From: Methylocapsa palsarum
GTDB taxonomy: Bacteria > Pseudomonadota > Alphaproteobacteria > Rhizobiales > Beijerinckiaceae
Direction of reading: 5' to 3'
DNA length: 64,000 bases
Assembly: GCF_900114285.1 (NCBI RefSeq)
Contig: NZ_FOSN01000012.1
Coordinates: 52,782 to 116,781, forward strand
Of this stretch, positions 27,170-36,140 are shown piece after piece; positions within the stretch are counted from its first letter, which is position 1, and each line of letters begins with the position of its first letter. The translations under genes were made by a program, and so were the position numbers. A model generated the notes under the pieces. That model searched no databases. It saw nothing but the letters and a program-made list of their open reading frames with translations, and was not told the DNA's origin.

Positions 27170-28129
27170 ATGGCCTGGCCGAGCGCTTTACCGCATCTGT
27201 CGCTCCCGGTCATTGGAGCGCCTCTATTCATCATTTCGAATCCGGAACTTGTCGTTGCGCAATGCGTGAACGGCGTCATCGGCGCCTTTCCGGCGCTGAA
27301 CGCGCGCCCACCAGACTCGCTGGACCATTGGCTCGCCAGGATCACGGCGGAACTCGCCGCGTTCAAGGCGAAGAGCCCGCAAGCCGAAATCGCGCCTTTC
27401 GCGGTCAATCAGATCATTCATCCCTCTAACGACAGGTTGCGGCGCGATCTCGAAGTCTGCGCCGGATATAAGGTTCCTATCATCATCACGAGCCTGTCCG
27501 CGCCTGGAGCGATCACGCCTCATGTCCACGCCTGGGGCGGACTGGTTTTTCATGACGTCATCAACGTTCGCCACGCGAGGAAGGCGATCGACGCCGGGGT
27601 CGACGGTCTGATCCTCGTCTGCGCGGGCGCCGGCGGCCATGCGGGCGCCCTGTCGCCGTTCGCGCTGATCGAGGAAGTGCGCCATTTCTGGGACGGGCCG
27701 ATTGCGCTCGCCGGGGCGATCACGACGGGGCGAGGAGTTCTCGCCGCGCGGGCGCTGGGGGCCGACTTCGCCTATGTCGGCACGCGGTTCATCGCGACGA
27801 CCGAGGCCAATGCCGACGATCGCTACAAAGAGATGATCGTTGCGAGCGACGCCGAAGGCGTCCTTTATTCGCCCTATTTTACTGGGGTTTCGGGCAATTA
27901 TCTGCGCGCGAGCGTCGCCGCGGCGGGCCTCGATCCGGACCATCTGCCCGAGCGCGGCAAAAGCGCGATGGATTTTCAGTCCGGCGCCGCCGCGGAAACG
28001 GTCAAGGCCTGGCGGGACATTTGGGGGGCCGGGCAGGGCGTTGGCGCGATCAAGGATATTTCGCCTGCGGCTGAAGTTATTTCGAGGATGCGCGAGGAGT
28101 ATCTGACCGCGAAGGCGAAGCTTTGCTAG
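27170..28129 (+). CDS. Nitronate monooxygenase (2-nitropropane dioxygenase family)
   Basis: 319 residues, an FMN TIM barrel that oxidises alkyl nitronates. LPVIGAPLFIISNPELVVAQ near residue 13 starts the barrel; FAVNQIIH follows; GLILVCAGAGGHAG near 146 holds the conserved catalytic-type His and phosphate-binding loop; ALAGAITTGRGVLAARALGAD and YVGTRFIATTEA bind FMN. The stop TAG spans the junction with repeat copy B: TA is the target and G the first base of the element. It converges on the MBL hydrolase gene. Confidence 0.9.
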   Translation: MAWPSALPHLSLPVIGAPLFIISNPELVVAQCVNGVIGAFPALNARPPDSLDHWLARITAELAAFKAKSPQAEIAPFAVNQIIHPSNDRLRRDLEVCAGYKVPIIITSLSAPGAITPHVHAWGGLVFHDVINVRHARKAIDAGVDGLILVCAGAGGHAGALSPFALIEEVRHFWDGPIALAGAITTGRGVLAARALGADFAYVGTRFIATTEANADDRYKEMIVASDAEGVLYSPYFTGVSGNYLRASVAAAGLDPDHLPERGKSAMDFQSGAAAETVKAWRDIWGAGQGVGAIKDISPAAEVISRMREEYLTAKAKLC

Positions 28130-28172
28130 AGCGCTTTCCGATCGCCTGAAGGCATGCGATCGGAAAGCGCTC
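28129..28172. repeat. Dispersed palindromic element, copy B (minimal form)
   Basis: A 44-bp copy made only of the two ends: GAGCGCTTTCCGATCGC pairs perfectly with GCGATCGGAAAGCGCTC around a 10-base loop. It sits between the convergent stops of the nitronate monooxygenase and MBL genes and could act as a two-way terminator. The left flank is TA, the right AA. Confidence 0.9.
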
Positions 28173-28184
28173 AAGGGCAAATCG

Positions 28185-29117
28185 TCAAGGGCTCCTTGCC
28201 GGATGAAACGCCGCCGTGAGCAACGCCGGCCCCTCCACACGGACGAGCCCGCGGCTGATCAGATCCTCGAGGTGGGCGAACACCGACAATCCGGCCGCGC
28301 CGCGTAAGGCCGGATCGAGGCCTTCATAAACATTTTTGACGATGGCCTCGATCGTGGAGTTCCCGCCGCGCACGCTTGCGAGGATCGACTTTTCACGCCC
28401 GCGTCGATGCTGGGCCAAGGCGCGGACGAAGGCCTGCGGATTGACGACCGGACCGCCGTGCCCGGGCCAGTAAATCCTGTCGTCGCGGGCGCGGAGTTTT
28501 TCAAGCGAAGCCATGTAATCGCTCATGGTTCCATCGGGCGGCACGACGACGGACGTGGCCCAGGCCATGACATGATCGCCGGAAAAAAGCGCCTTCTCTT
28601 GCGGCAGCGCGAAGGCGAGATGGTTTGCGGAATGGCCGGGCGTTTCGACGCAGACGAGGGAGAAATCGCCAATTTCGATCGCATCGCCCTCGCGCATGAC
28701 CAGATCCGGAGCATGTTCCTGATCGTTCGCCGCGTCGATCCGGATAAAAGAGCCGTCCGACCGGCCGACCGGAGCGGCATATCGCGCGCAGCCGGCGATC
28801 GGCGCGCCCGTCGCCCCCTTCAGCGCGCGGGCGCCGGGGGAATGATCCCGGTGGGTATGCGTCACGAGGATCGTTTCGACGGTTTCGCCGGCGAGGGCGT
28901 CGAGCAGGGCCCGAAAATGCTCAGGCCGATCCGGACCCGGGTCGATGATGGCGATTCTTCCTGTTCCGACGACATAAGTGCAGGTGCCGGTGAAGGTCAT
29001 GGGTCCGGAATTGCCCGCCACCATCCGGCGCACGAGAGGGGAGACCTGTTCCAGTTCGCCCGGGGCGCCGATGAAGGACCGGTCGAAGGTGAGGTCTTCG
29101 TTTTGAGACGCGTTCAT
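28185..29117 (-). CDS. MBL-fold metallo-hydrolase
   Basis: 310 residues. The metal-binding VTHTHRDHSPGARALKG near residue 83 has the HxHxDH motif; VETPGHSANHLAF near 155 and FSGDHVMAW near 175 supply the third His and bridging Asp; YWPGHGGPV near 218 gives the last His. The C-terminal helical part (about 245-300) resembles the winged-helix end of LACTB2-like hydrolases. Substrate unknown. It ends 12 bases from repeat copy B. Confidence 0.88.
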   Translation of the reverse strand: MNASQNEDLTFDRSFIGAPGELEQVSPLVRRMVAGNSGPMTFTGTCTYVVGTGRIAIIDPGPDRPEHFRALLDALAGETVETILVTHTHRDHSPGARALKGATGAPIAGCARYAAPVGRSDGSFIRIDAANDQEHAPDLVMREGDAIEIGDFSLVCVETPGHSANHLAFALPQEKALFSGDHVMAWATSVVVPPDGTMSDYMASLEKLRARDDRIYWPGHGGPVVNPQAFVRALAQHRRGREKSILASVRGGNSTIEAIVKNVYEGLDPALRGAAGLSVFAHLEDLISRGLVRVEGPALLTAAFHPARSP

Positions 29118-29231
29118 CCTGGCGTCTCCCTCGCCACACCATCAACGCTTCGAATCGAGACAACGCCTGCTGACCCATAATGACGCGGCCCGAAAGCCGC
29201 TGTCCATGACGTCACGCTCTTGCTATGCGCT

Positions 29232-30203
29232 CTAACTGTCTGGGGCCGCCTCGATGCGCCGAACGACGTCCGGGGGCAGGGTGATCTGCGCCGCCTCAAG
29301 GTTGAGGGCGAGATGCTGGGCCGATGTTGTGCCGAACACGGCCGTCGCAAACGTCTTTTGCCGAAGAACATAAGCCAGCGCCGCTTGCGCCCCGGTCATC
29401 CCCGGAACTTCGTTCAAGAATTTGTACGACCTCGCGGCGCGCAAGTCCCCACGCCGCCTGGTGACCGCCCGAGCCAATTCCCAGAGTGTTTTCTTGTTGA
29501 GCGGCCAGATCGACGCGGCCGGACGAAACAGCGCCTGGGCGACAGGCGTGCCGATGATCGCGCCCGCTCCGGACGATGCGATATCGGCCAGTAGAGACGC
29601 GTTGCGTTTTCTCAGCACATTATATTCGACCATGAAACTGTCGAAGAGGGGAAGGGTCAGGCCGAATCGCACGACGTCATCGTCAAAGGAATTGATCCCG
29701 ACGAATTGCACGAGTCCTTCATCTTTCAATCCGGCGAGGGCCTCAAGGAAAGAGGGAGTGAGATCGCTGATCGCGGGGCCGTGCAGATGAAGCACCTGAA
29801 GCCTGTCGAGCCCCAGACGTTCAAGGCTGCGGCGAACGCTTGTCTTCACCGCCTCGGGCGACCAGTCGCGAAACAGGCGTCCCGATTCATCGAAATGCGT
29901 TCCGGCCTTACTGCAGATGGTCAGATCGCCCGCGCCTCCCCGCGCGCGGAGAACGGCGCCGAGACGGCGCTCCGCGTTTCCCGCCGCATAGCTTGGCCCC
30001 GTGTCGAAGAACGTGATTCCCCCATCAATGGCTTGCTCGATCAGAGCAAGCGCCTGTGATTCCGGAAAAGCGGGTTTCGCCCAGAAGGACGAACACCCGA
30101 ACCCGAGCTCGGACATGCTTAAGCCGGTCCGGCCCAGAACCCGCTTCCGCAAGGTTCGCTTTGAGGCGTCAGTTGGCAAGCGCGCGCGCTTTTCTGGCCT
30201 CAT
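29232..30203 (-). CDS. Aldo/keto reductase (first copy)
   Basis: 323 residues. LGRTGLSMSELGFGCSSFW begins the barrel near residue 23; FFDTGPSYAAGNAERRLG carries the catalytic Asp and Tyr; LTICSKAGTHF holds the catalytic Lys; LQVLHLHGPA the His. So the tetrad is intact and an NAD(P)H-dependent carbonyl reductase is expected. The start ATG lies within the last 35 bases of the oxygenase-like gene upstream and has no clear ribosome site; a TTG eight codons later is possible. The overlap suggests co-expression. Confidence 0.87.
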   Translation of the reverse strand: MRPEKRARLPTDASKRTLRKRVLGRTGLSMSELGFGCSSFWAKPAFPESQALALIEQAIDGGITFFDTGPSYAAGNAERRLGAVLRARGGAGDLTICSKAGTHFDESGRLFRDWSPEAVKTSVRRSLERLGLDRLQVLHLHGPAISDLTPSFLEALAGLKDEGLVQFVGINSFDDDVVRFGLTLPLFDSFMVEYNVLRKRNASLLADIASSGAGAIIGTPVAQALFRPAASIWPLNKKTLWELARAVTRRRGDLRAARSYKFLNEVPGMTGAQAALAYVLRQKTFATAVFGTTSAQHLALNLEAAQITLPPDVVRRIEAAPDS

Positions 30204-30930
30204 AACGGTGACGGATGCGCTTGATGAACTCCGTCACGGAGCTGTCCTCGTGAGGGTCTCCGAAGTGGAATAACGCGGTCGCGCGCAAGGCGGAGGGATG
30301 GCACGGTTCATTGGCGTGCAGGGATTGGTATCCTTTGAAGAAATAAACGTTGCCCGGATCGATCCGAAGAACTTTCGCCTTGAAGATCTTCTGCATCAGG
30401 CTGGTGGACATGATTTTTTGCGCCAGCGAATTCTGCATGAACGTCTTTTCGATCACGTTGAAAATGACATTGGACCGGATCGGCCGGAGGTTCGCATACA
30501 AGACAAGGTCGCCGCAGGGCTGGCCCGGCTCCTTGGGAATTGCGATCGGAACCACGGCGGTCATCGCGTAGGCGTCGTAATGGAAAAGCATCGACTGTCC
30601 GCCGCCGCTCTGACCTGCCACCACCCGCAAGACCTGCAGGGGCGCCCCCGGCGCGACGCTGCGGCCCATCACATTCGACGAAAGATCCGCCATGAGCGTA
30701 CGGAATGGCGTCGAGTCGCCGACCCGCTGCAAAAGGGTGCCGGCAACTGGCTCGCGCCCGACGAAAGAGAAGTATTCGCCCTTTCTTTTGTCCGTTTCCC
30801 TCTCCACGAAGCTCCGGGCTTCCGCAATTTCATCGGGAGAAAAGGCGTTGGGTAGAACCGCATAGCCGTTCGTATCCATATCCTTGAGGATACGGTCGAA
30901 CTGGTCTTTGGGTAGAGGGCCAAGTTGCAT
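30169..30930 (-). CDS. Phytanoyl-CoA dioxygenase-like 2OG/Fe(II) protein
   Basis: 253 residues. NGYAVLPNAFSPDEIAEARS near 21-40 matches the N-terminus of phytanoyl-CoA-hydroxylase-like oxygenases. MLFHYDAYAMT near 117 supplies the H-x-D iron ligands (His117, Asp119), SLHANEPCHPSALRATALF near 204 the distal His205 and Arg216 for 2-oxoglutarate. These residues fit the family; overall similarity is modest, so the substrate is unknown. It overlaps the aldo/keto reductase gene. Confidence 0.65.
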   Translation of the reverse strand: MQLGPLPKDQFDRILKDMDTNGYAVLPNAFSPDEIAEARSFVERETDKRKGEYFSFVGREPVAGTLLQRVGDSTPFRTLMADLSSNVMGRSVAPGAPLQVLRVVAGQSGGGQSMLFHYDAYAMTAVVPIAIPKEPGQPCGDLVLYANLRPIRSNVIFNVIEKTFMQNSLAQKIMSTSLMQKIFKAKVLRIDPGNVYFFKGYQSLHANEPCHPSALRATALFHFGDPHEDSSVTEFIKRIRHRYEARKARALAN

Positions 30931-31420
30931 CGGACAAACACCTCAAAGCAGGGAGGGAAGTTTAGAACTAATCTATTAATGCTTCATTTCAGAGAACAAA
31001 GCTTGAGGTTATACTAACCGAAGGTCGATTCAATTTCAAGCGGCCAGGCCAGCTTCTTCAAGCGATGAGCCCGTCATTTCGCGGCGTCATCTTCCTCGGG
31101 TGACATTGACGTGATCAGGCGCATGGCTCTCCTCGTCCTTGTCCGTCGTTGGCGACTTGCGCTGTTAACGACCTGGTTTTAACTGGGGCCGCCCTGTCAG
31201 TAATCAAGACGTTCTTACGAAATCAAAGACAAAAAGGTCGAAATATTCGCGCGCATGGCTTTTCAAAGTATTATGCTGCTTTATCGTAATTGAGACATTC
31301 ACGCATTCGCCCAAGCATCCGCGGGCTCGGCTCCCGTAAGAGCATATGTTTTTGCTCTTGCCGATACAGTCAGCCGGTGCGATTCTCTCGCTTGCTCCTC
31401 GCGCCAAAAAGGAGATGCCG
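30931..31420 (+). other. Intergenic region between divergent genes
   Basis: About 490 bases separating the oxygenase-like gene (minus) from the second aldo/keto reductase (plus). AT-rich stretches at 30960-31020 and 31200-31290 may hold the divergent promoters. No protein-like frame is supported. Confidence 0.4.
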
Positions 31421-32371
31421 ATGAGAAACGTCTTTTGTCCGGGCCTCGGCCGCGACGTTTCCGCCCTGGGTTTTGGCTGCGCCGCGCTTGGATCCCGCGT
31501 GTCTGAAACGCAAGGGCGCCGTGCCCTCGACCGGGCGTTCGAACAGGGCGTGACCTGGTATGATGTCGCTCCGTTTTATGGAGACGGCGAAGCAGAGGCG
31601 ATCTTCGGGCGGTTTCTCTCGGGCCGACGCGATAAAGTCGTCGTTTGCGCGCAGCTTGGTTCTCCACGCGCGCCCCCTTCGTTCGCGCTCCGGTTTTTTA
31701 CCCGTCTGCGTCACTTTTTCGTGCGCACATTTCCGGAACTGGGCGACGTCAGGGTCACGCCATCCCGCCGGAGGAAAGCGCTTTCGGCCGGCGACATCGA
31801 GGGGCTGATCGTCGAAAGCCTGCGGCGTTTGAAATCGGACTATATCGACGTTGTCGCGCTCCATGATCCAGGCCCCCCCGAATGTGCGGATCAGGACGTT
31901 CTGGGCGCGCTCCAAAACCTTGTCGAAAGAGGATATGCGCGCCGCCTTGCAGTTTCGGGGTCGGTCTCGGCCGTAAATTCTGCCCTGGACGCGTCGTCGC
32001 TATTCCAGATTACACAGTTTGTGGACAATCCGTTCGATCCGGACGCGCGGCGGCTGCGCGATGAATTATGGGCGGCGGATCGTTTCTTCGTTACCCAAGG
32101 CGTTTTCAGCAGCGGCGCCTACGAACGCGTGTCGCGCCTCCTGGCGGGAGACGGAGGCCGGCTCGCCTCGCTCGCGTCTCAGCTCGGCTACGGGCCCCCG
32201 TTTATCGCGAGCGACATGCTTCTTGACTACGCGTTCGCCACAAACCCCGCCGGGGTGGTCCTCGCGGCCATGTTCAACCCGAGCCATATCGCCCAGAACT
32301 GCGCCAGAGCTTCCCGTCCGCCACGAGCCGATATAGCGCCCTTCATCGAAAAATTCTTTGTCAATGCGTGA
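31421..32371 (+). CDS. Aldo/keto reductase-like protein lacking the catalytic lysine
   Basis: 316 residues; ATG 31421 has GGAG six bases upstream, better than the ATG at 31415. LGRDVSALGFGCAALG and TWYDVAPFYGDGEAEAIFG give the barrel start with Asp and Tyr, and VVALHDPGPP the His. The strand that normally ends in T-K reads KVVVCAQLGSP, so Gln replaces the catalytic Lys. It may be a non-redox relative or use another mechanism. It lies beside a first, intact aldo/keto reductase locus. Confidence 0.8.
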   Translation: MRNVFCPGLGRDVSALGFGCAALGSRVSETQGRRALDRAFEQGVTWYDVAPFYGDGEAEAIFGRFLSGRRDKVVVCAQLGSPRAPPSFALRFFTRLRHFFVRTFPELGDVRVTPSRRRKALSAGDIEGLIVESLRRLKSDYIDVVALHDPGPPECADQDVLGALQNLVERGYARRLAVSGSVSAVNSALDASSLFQITQFVDNPFDPDARRLRDELWAADRFFVTQGVFSSGAYERVSRLLAGDGGRLASLASQLGYGPPFIASDMLLDYAFATNPAGVVLAAMFNPSHIAQNCARASRPPRADIAPFIEKFFVNA

Positions 32372-32413
32372 AGAAGCAGAGGCTTCATTCCCGCCGAGCG
32401 GCTTTCGCCTTTA

Positions 32414-32514
32414 GAGTATATTCCGATCGGATTGAATCAAGCCGATCGATCAAGCTTTTGACTCTGGAGCGATTTCTGATCGATCGCATGACTTCATGCG
32501 ATCGGAAAGTGCTC
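32414..32514 (-). repeat. Dispersed palindromic element, copy C
   Basis: A 101-bp copy with ends GAGTATATTCCGATCGG and CGATCGGAAAGTGCTC; it lacks about 12 internal bases present in A and G. Left flank TA, right flank AA. The downstream glycosyltransferase gene (minus strand) reads 21 bases into it and takes its last residues and TGA stop from it. Confidence 0.85.
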
Positions 32515-33768
32515 AAGCGAGCCCGGCGGATCGAGATAAGACTGGAATTGTTTGAGGCACGCCTCCCGCTCAAAGATAGCGGCGAGGCTGCGGCTGTTTC
32601 CCAGAGCCGGATGGCCGCCGGTTTCCTGGAGGCGAGCGATTTCCTTCGCCATCGCCGCGCTATCGCCGGCTGGCGTGAGAATCGCTGTTCCAGTCAGAAC
32701 ATCGAAAAGTTCGGTCCCGGCGTCGGCGGTGACGAGAACCGGCTTCCCGCTCGCCAGCATCCCGCCGAGCTTTGACGGCAGCACCAGGTCGGCTGCGCCG
32801 CTGCTCTGCGGCAAAACATGCAAGTTGGCGAGGTTAAGCAGCTCGCAAAGCCTTTCTTCTGGCTGGAGGGGCAGAAAATGGACCGAGGCGAGACCGTCAT
32901 AGTCCTGCATCAGGCGCTGCTTCTCCGGTCCATCGCCCGCGATGACAAAATGCACGTTAGGGCGGTTCGCCAGGCTTCGGGCGGCCTCGAGCACCACGCC
33001 CAGGGCTTGCTTGGCGCCAATGGTTCCTGCGTAAAGGACGATAAAATCGTCGTCTGAGAGGCCGAGCTCACGCCGGAAACTGTTGTCGCCTTCGATGGGT
33101 TTGATCTTGCTGAGATCGACCCAGTTGCGAACGATATTGATCCGGCTCGGCTCGACTCCTTTGGCGATGAGCCGTTTGCGCATCTGGTCCGAAATCGTGA
33201 TCACTCCGCAAAAACGCCGGAGCAGCCATGATTCGACCGCCGTAATCATCCGCATCAGGCTTCCGCCCTTCAGATGTCCAACGGCGAAGGCGGCGTCGAC
33301 TTCGAGATCCTGCACATGAAGGACGGTTCGAGCGCCGGTCAATCGAGCCAGGAGCGCGACAGGAGCGATCGCCAGGGTTGGCTCGATGCACAAAATCAAA
33401 CGCGGTCGCCGAGTCGCGATCCACCATAATGCGACCGGCGCGGAAGAGAAGGCGAAGGTGAGGGGCGCGATCAGCCGCCAGATTCCCCGCATTTCACTGC
33501 GAACGGCGAGCGGACATCGTACAATCTCGATTCCTTCACGCTCTTCGCTCGCATATAGCAACGCGTGGAAGGGCGGTTCGACCAGCCAGCCCGGGTAATG
33601 CGGCGGGGCCGTGATCACCCCGACTTGATAGCCGAGCCCGGCGAGAAAAGATGCGATTTCTCCGGTAAAGCGGCCAACTCCGATCATCTCGGGGGCGTAA
33701 TTCATTCCATAAATCAAAATTTTGTTCGAAGGCGTTGAACTTTCGCCAGTTTTCGGCATTCGACTCAC
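32494..33768 (-). CDS. WcaI-like glycosyltransferase
   Basis: 424 residues, GT-B fold. ILIYGMNYAPEMIGVGRFTG near 17 is the characteristic start of WcaI-type fucosyl/glycosyltransferases; VITAPPHYPGW, LHVQDLEVDAAFAVG and FIVLYAGTIGAKQALGVVLE follow, and SGAADLVLPSKLGGMLASGK near 340 is the sugar-nucleotide site. It builds a surface polysaccharide. The last residues (LEHFPIA) and the stop are encoded by repeat copy C, so its original C-terminus was altered. Wza-like export gene is upstream on the same strand, with repeat copy D between. Confidence 0.88.
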   Translation of the reverse strand: MSRMPKTGESSTPSNKILIYGMNYAPEMIGVGRFTGEIASFLAGLGYQVGVITAPPHYPGWLVEPPFHALLYASEEREGIEIVRCPLAVRSEMRGIWRLIAPLTFAFSSAPVALWWIATRRPRLILCIEPTLAIAPVALLARLTGARTVLHVQDLEVDAAFAVGHLKGGSLMRMITAVESWLLRRFCGVITISDQMRKRLIAKGVEPSRINIVRNWVDLSKIKPIEGDNSFRRELGLSDDDFIVLYAGTIGAKQALGVVLEAARSLANRPNVHFVIAGDGPEKQRLMQDYDGLASVHFLPLQPEERLCELLNLANLHVLPQSSGAADLVLPSKLGGMLASGKPVLVTADAGTELFDVLTGTAILTPAGDSAAMAKEIARLQETGGHPALGNSRSLAAIFEREACLKQFQSYLDPPGSLEHFPIA

Positions 33769-33944
33769 TGTATTGAGAGAAATATCCCAAGGCCCGAATG
33801 ATGAGCGTGAAATTCGCCCGATCGATTCGGCCTCTCCGGCGCGCCCGCCGTGAGAGCCTCGTCGCTCTCACAGCCTGCGCTTTGACATTTTCTCACGTCG
33901 CGCCATGATTTTCAATAACAAGCTAGTACTTTGCTTTTTGACTA

Positions 33945-34056
33945 GAGCGCTTTCCGATCGCATTAAGTCATGCGATCGATCATAAATCGCTCCAGATTCA
34001 AAGGCTTGAGCATATTCTTGTCGATTGGATTGATTCAATCCGATCGGAATAAGCTC
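33945..34056 (+). repeat. Dispersed palindromic element, copy D
   Basis: A 112-bp full copy flanked by TA on both sides (33943-33944, 34057-34058). Ends GAGCGCTTTCCGATCG and CGATCGGAATAAGCTC. An inner stem GATCGCATTA/TCATGCGATC lies near the left end. The TAG stop of the Wza-like gene is the right TA plus the element's terminal base. Confidence 0.9.
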
Positions 34057-35309
34057 TAGGGATAAACGAACGTGCCATTGGCGTTCACGACCGGCGTCGC
34101 CAGCGTGCGTCCCTTGATCGCGGCGCTTGCGGTCGGAACCCCCGTGATGGCCGTGGTGGTGCCCGCCGACGTCGCAACGACAACTCCGATGAAGTCGAGC
34201 ATCTTGGTGACCTCTGTGTCGTCGGAGTTGGCGACAAAGATCACGTCCTGGTTGCGCATCTGCAGCCGGGTTGCGAGGAAGTAGCCGCTTGGATCGCGGA
34301 AGCTGATCTGGAAAATGACCGGTACGAGATCGCCATGGAACCGGCTTACGTCTGCGCCCAGAAGTTTGGCGACATCGCGAGGCTCGCGGCGGTAGAGGAA
34401 GACGGCGCCGGCGTTCGCCCGTGCATCCGTCAGGCCGCCAGCTCTCGCCACGCCTTCGGCCAGATTGATCCGCCAGGCGTTGAACGAATATTCGGTCGAA
34501 TTGGAGTTCAGGGTGACGGTGTTCAACGCGCCAAACGCGATGAACTTCTGCGGCTCTGTATAAACGTAAATCCGGTCGCCGGGCTGAATGGTGATATTGT
34601 TCGACGCGTTCATGACCAGATTTTCGAACGGCACCGTCGCCCGCTTCTTGTCGCGTTCGAGCATGACCCAGGTCTCGTAGCCCTGGCTTTTGATTCCGCC
34701 CGCTCTTGTGATGGCGTCGAGGATCCGGTCTCCCGCTCCCGTCGCAGGGACGGCGAATCGAAGCGGGGTGTTCACATCGCCGATCACGCTGATCAGGGAT
34801 GTCCGCTGTTGCGAGAGAGTGACGAGAACCTGCGGCTCGATCGCGCGGTTCTTGATTCGCTCCACGATTTCGTTCTGGATCTGCGTGTTCGTCTTGCCCG
34901 CGGCCTTGATCAATCCGGCGAAGGGAATGCTGAGATTGCCGTCATTGTCGACGGCCTGGTCGGGCAACTGGACGAAGTTGCCGGGACGCACGCCGGCCTC
35001 AAGCGGGATGTAGAGACCGCCGGCCGCGGCCTCGAAAATGGTGACGGTGACGATGTCCCCGATGCCGAACTTGATATTGGACGAAGGACGCCGGTCGGTG
35101 AATGTGCCGGCGAGCCCTTTGGGCTCATAGGCTGCAAGGATGTCGATCGTCTCGGGATTGAGCTTGATCAAGGCATAGGGAAGGGTTTCGGATTTTCCGG
35201 CGACAATGTCTTGTGTTGTCGGTCCCTCGATCGGCGTGAAGGCGCAGCCCCCGACTCCGATAAGGCCGGCGGCGCATAGAAATATGCAGCCCGATCGAAA
35301 ACCCGCCAT
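34056..35309 (-). CDS. Wza-like polysaccharide export lipoprotein
   Basis: 417 residues from ATG 35309; a purine-rich GGAGGGACGGG lies about 5-10 bases upstream. The signal ends in GVGGC (Cys22), a near-standard lipobox. FGIGDIVTVTIFEAAAGG is the poly-export signature; DNDGNLSIPFAGLIKAAGKT and VLVTLSQQRTSLISVIGDVN and GDRIYVYTEPQKF are the repeated SLBB-like units. It forms the outer-membrane export channel for capsule or exopolysaccharide. It lies with a WcaI-like transferase; no tyrosine kinase/Wzc is adjacent. Its stop is formed at repeat copy D. Confidence 0.9.
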   Translation of the reverse strand: MAGFRSGCIFLCAAGLIGVGGCAFTPIEGPTTQDIVAGKSETLPYALIKLNPETIDILAAYEPKGLAGTFTDRRPSSNIKFGIGDIVTVTIFEAAAGGLYIPLEAGVRPGNFVQLPDQAVDNDGNLSIPFAGLIKAAGKTNTQIQNEIVERIKNRAIEPQVLVTLSQQRTSLISVIGDVNTPLRFAVPATGAGDRILDAITRAGGIKSQGYETWVMLERDKKRATVPFENLVMNASNNITIQPGDRIYVYTEPQKFIAFGALNTVTLNSNSTEYSFNAWRINLAEGVARAGGLTDARANAGAVFLYRREPRDVAKLLGADVSRFHGDLVPVIFQISFRDPSGYFLATRLQMRNQDVIFVANSDDTEVTKMLDFIGVVVATSAGTTTAITGVPTASAAIKGRTLATPVVNANGTFVYP

Positions 35310-35534
35310 GAACCCGTCCCTCCGACACCTAGCGGCAAGATAGCCGGACGATGCTGTTAACGCCAAGCCGCAGCAGGCCGGTTTTGGGGTCAAAGGCAGC
35401 TTAAAATAAGAAGTGTAACAAATTTGGCACAGAGCATTTTGACGGGAGCGCCGATGAACGGCATGAACGAACAGACGCAGCTTCCTCTGCCGGCGGCGTC
35501 GAGGCCTCCAGCCCAAGCTCCAGCTATTTCAGTA

Positions 35535-36140
35535 TTATTTCAGCGCGCCGATCAGGAAGGCCATCATCTGGTCAATGGTCGGTTCTGGATCCTGGGCGCA
35601 TTCCACCATCAGACGCGGATGGCAGAACCGAACGCAGGCGCTGCGCACGAGAATCGCGATGAGTTCGGCGTCGCCCTTTTTGAACTCGCCTGCCGCCATC
35701 CCGGCGGAAAGGACCTGAGCCAGCGCTTTGTCGATCACCTCGATATGCGCGGCGACAATGGGCCAATGTTCATTATATGCGGTTTCAAGCAAGTCATGAA
35801 GTTTACGGTCGGATGAGAACCGCTGGGCGTTCAGTGTTTCGATCGTCGCAATGATATTGTGTATATTCTTGCTCGCCGGTCCCCGGGACTTCGCGACGTC
35901 TTTGACCGCGGTTTCGATTTCCACGAGAAGGCGGCGCGCAACGGCTTCGTTGATTTCCGACTTCGACGCAAAAAAGCGATAGACGTTCGCGGGCGACATC
36001 TGCAGCTCGCGCGCAATGTCCGCGACGGTGGTCTTTTGAAAGCCTAATTGTCGAAACAAATTTTCGGCCACCTCAACAATACTTAGTTGAGTGCCTTGCT
36101 CCTTTAATTCAGTTACGTTTTTCATCTTTTGAAATTCCAT
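35535..36140 (-). CDS. TetR-family regulator
   Basis: 201 residues. The HTH spans IVEVAENLFRQLGFQKTTVA and DIARELQMSPANVYRFFASKSEI (residues 21-64), canonical for TetR. The C-terminal ligand domain (HDLLETAYNEHWPIVAAHIE) is not assigned to a named subgroup. It lies 225 bases upstream of the Wza-like gene on the same strand, so it may regulate that export locus; this is inference. A 530-base AT-rich region lies upstream. Confidence 0.88.
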   Translation of the reverse strand: MEFQKMKNVTELKEQGTQLSIVEVAENLFRQLGFQKTTVADIARELQMSPANVYRFFASKSEINEAVARRLLVEIETAVKDVAKSRGPASKNIHNIIATIETLNAQRFSSDRKLHDLLETAYNEHWPIVAAHIEVIDKALAQVLSAGMAAGEFKKGDAELIAILVRSACVRFCHPRLMVECAQDPEPTIDQMMAFLIGALK

